This document shows positions 63,957-64,000 of a stretch of 64,000 nt of DNA, one piece after another; positions within the stretch are counted from its first letter, which is position 1, and the number at the start of each line of letters is the position of its first letter. A model generated the notes under the pieces. That model searched no databases. It saw only the letters and a program-made list of their open reading frames with translations, and had not been told where the DNA came from. Both the position numbers and the translations under genes were made by a program. Origin of the DNA: Euwallacea fornicatus (taxonomy: Eukaryota > Arthropoda > Insecta > Coleoptera > Curculionidae). The DNA lies in NCBI RefSeq assembly GCF_040115645.1, contig NW_027096039.1:248001-312000 (forward strand). The letters run 5' to 3'.

Positions 63957-64000
63957 CACAACACATCATGATTGCGTCTTGTTAAATTTCCAAGAAAAAT
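63957..64000. repeat. Partial monomer at the right edge
   Basis: The last anchor starts at 63,957 and the unit is cut after ccaagaaaaat, so the array continues beyond the window. Confidence 0.95.

Larger units (their letters stand above)
1..64000. repeat. Satellite DNA array, ~175 bp monomer, about 364 head-to-tail copies
   Basis: The anchor cacaacacatcatgattgc recurs through the whole window. Its first twenty-one starts (123, 298, 473, 648, 823, 998 and so on to 3,633) are 175-177 bp apart, and the last is at 63,957, which gives about 364 units with a mean near 175.4 bp. Every copy I read is in the same orientation, and no unrelated sequence interrupts them. A consensus-like A monomer has about 60 G+C in 175 bp. 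Pure, nucleosome-length, A+T-rich arrays of this size are characteristic of centromeric or knob heterochromatin in eukaryotes; that role is inferred, not shown. No reading frame of gene size survives: taa, tag and tga occur in each monomer on both strands, and a 175 bp period moves them through all three frames. The window begins and ends inside the array. Confidence 0.98.
53503..64000. repeat. A-only terminal tract, 10.5 kb
   Basis: No B signature (cttcggcaaatgtgg, acttgggtg, aagaaagtg) was seen here. Units include many A5-like (gttcaaacacac or ctcaacacacaac with caaattttg) and several decayed types: acactaattttgtgacg (three times, near 55,967, 57,893 and 59,119), aatgaagacc, gcgtctag, gactgcatc. 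Duplicated segments within it differ more than those upstream. Confidence 0.85.

Noticed and set aside
1..64000. Possible CRISPR array (regular direct repeats)
   Set aside because: The whole ~175 bp unit is conserved. There are no short repeats separated by unique spacers and no cas genes.
1..64000. Open reading frames or a tandem-repeat protein gene
   Set aside because: Each monomer has several stops on each strand, and the 175 bp period shifts them through all frames. Short open stretches are repeat artefacts.
1..64000. Match to known plant satellites (Arabidopsis 178 bp, maize knob 180 bp, rice CentO)
   Set aside because: What I remember of those consensus sequences does not align with this monomer beyond short A+T-rich words, so no name is assigned.

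Overview
The whole 64 kb is one uninterrupted satellite DNA array. It is built from a single ~175-177 bp monomer repeated head-to-tail about 364 times, all in the same orientation. I see no gene, RNA gene, transposon, CRISPR array or unique-sequence island. Stop codons fall in every frame because the common monomer length (175 bp) is not a multiple of three and each monomer carries several stops on both strands. A consensus-like monomer is about 34% G+C. A long, pure, nucleosome-length, A+T-rich array is typical of a eukaryotic centromere or heterochromatic knob. The organism is probably a plant, but this is a weak inference: the monomer matches no satellite I can name with confidence, and an animal is not excluded.

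Monomers fall into two groups. Group A is 175 bp in nearly all copies I measured (typical signatures: ctcaacacactac, cttaggcaaatgagg, aacaaagtg, gcgtcttgttaaa). Group B is 175-177 bp (ctcaaacacacaac, cttcggcaaatgtgg, usually aagaaagtg, gcatcttgttgaa). They alternate in blocks. B monomers run in a fixed order, called B1 to B8 here, forming a ~1.2-1.4 kb module. The module is normally entered through one junction monomer (A4, with tttttaaaacttg and/or gtgccaaatt) and left through another (D1, with aaaactatatgtg, ttcagcaaatgagg and usually ttcttaaac). Sixteen B blocks occur between 2.1 and 53.5 kb. The last 10.5 kb is A-group only.

On top of this sit large recent duplications, each a whole number of monomers long: a 22-mer tandem duplication (3,859 bp, 6.0-13.8 kb), a 27-mer tandem duplication (4,732 bp, 47.1-56.7 kb), a 10-mer tandem duplication (1,757 bp, 33.4-36.9 kb), an 11-mer and 23-mer pattern at 15.6-21.8 kb, and a larger duplication of 24.5-29.7 kb onto 31.2-38.3 kb. 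The offsets of that last pair (6,672, 6,847 and 8,604 bp) are explained by one extra monomer plus the nested 10-mer duplication. A homogenised run of seven A2 monomers lies at 40.3-41.6 kb. The 53.5-64 kb end carries older-looking, more diverged duplications (3,153 and 1,402 bp).

Nothing here encodes a protein system. The interest lies in the array's architecture and in its record of unequal exchange. Offsets and boundaries were read by eye from shared rare variants; identity statements mean no difference was noticed except those listed.
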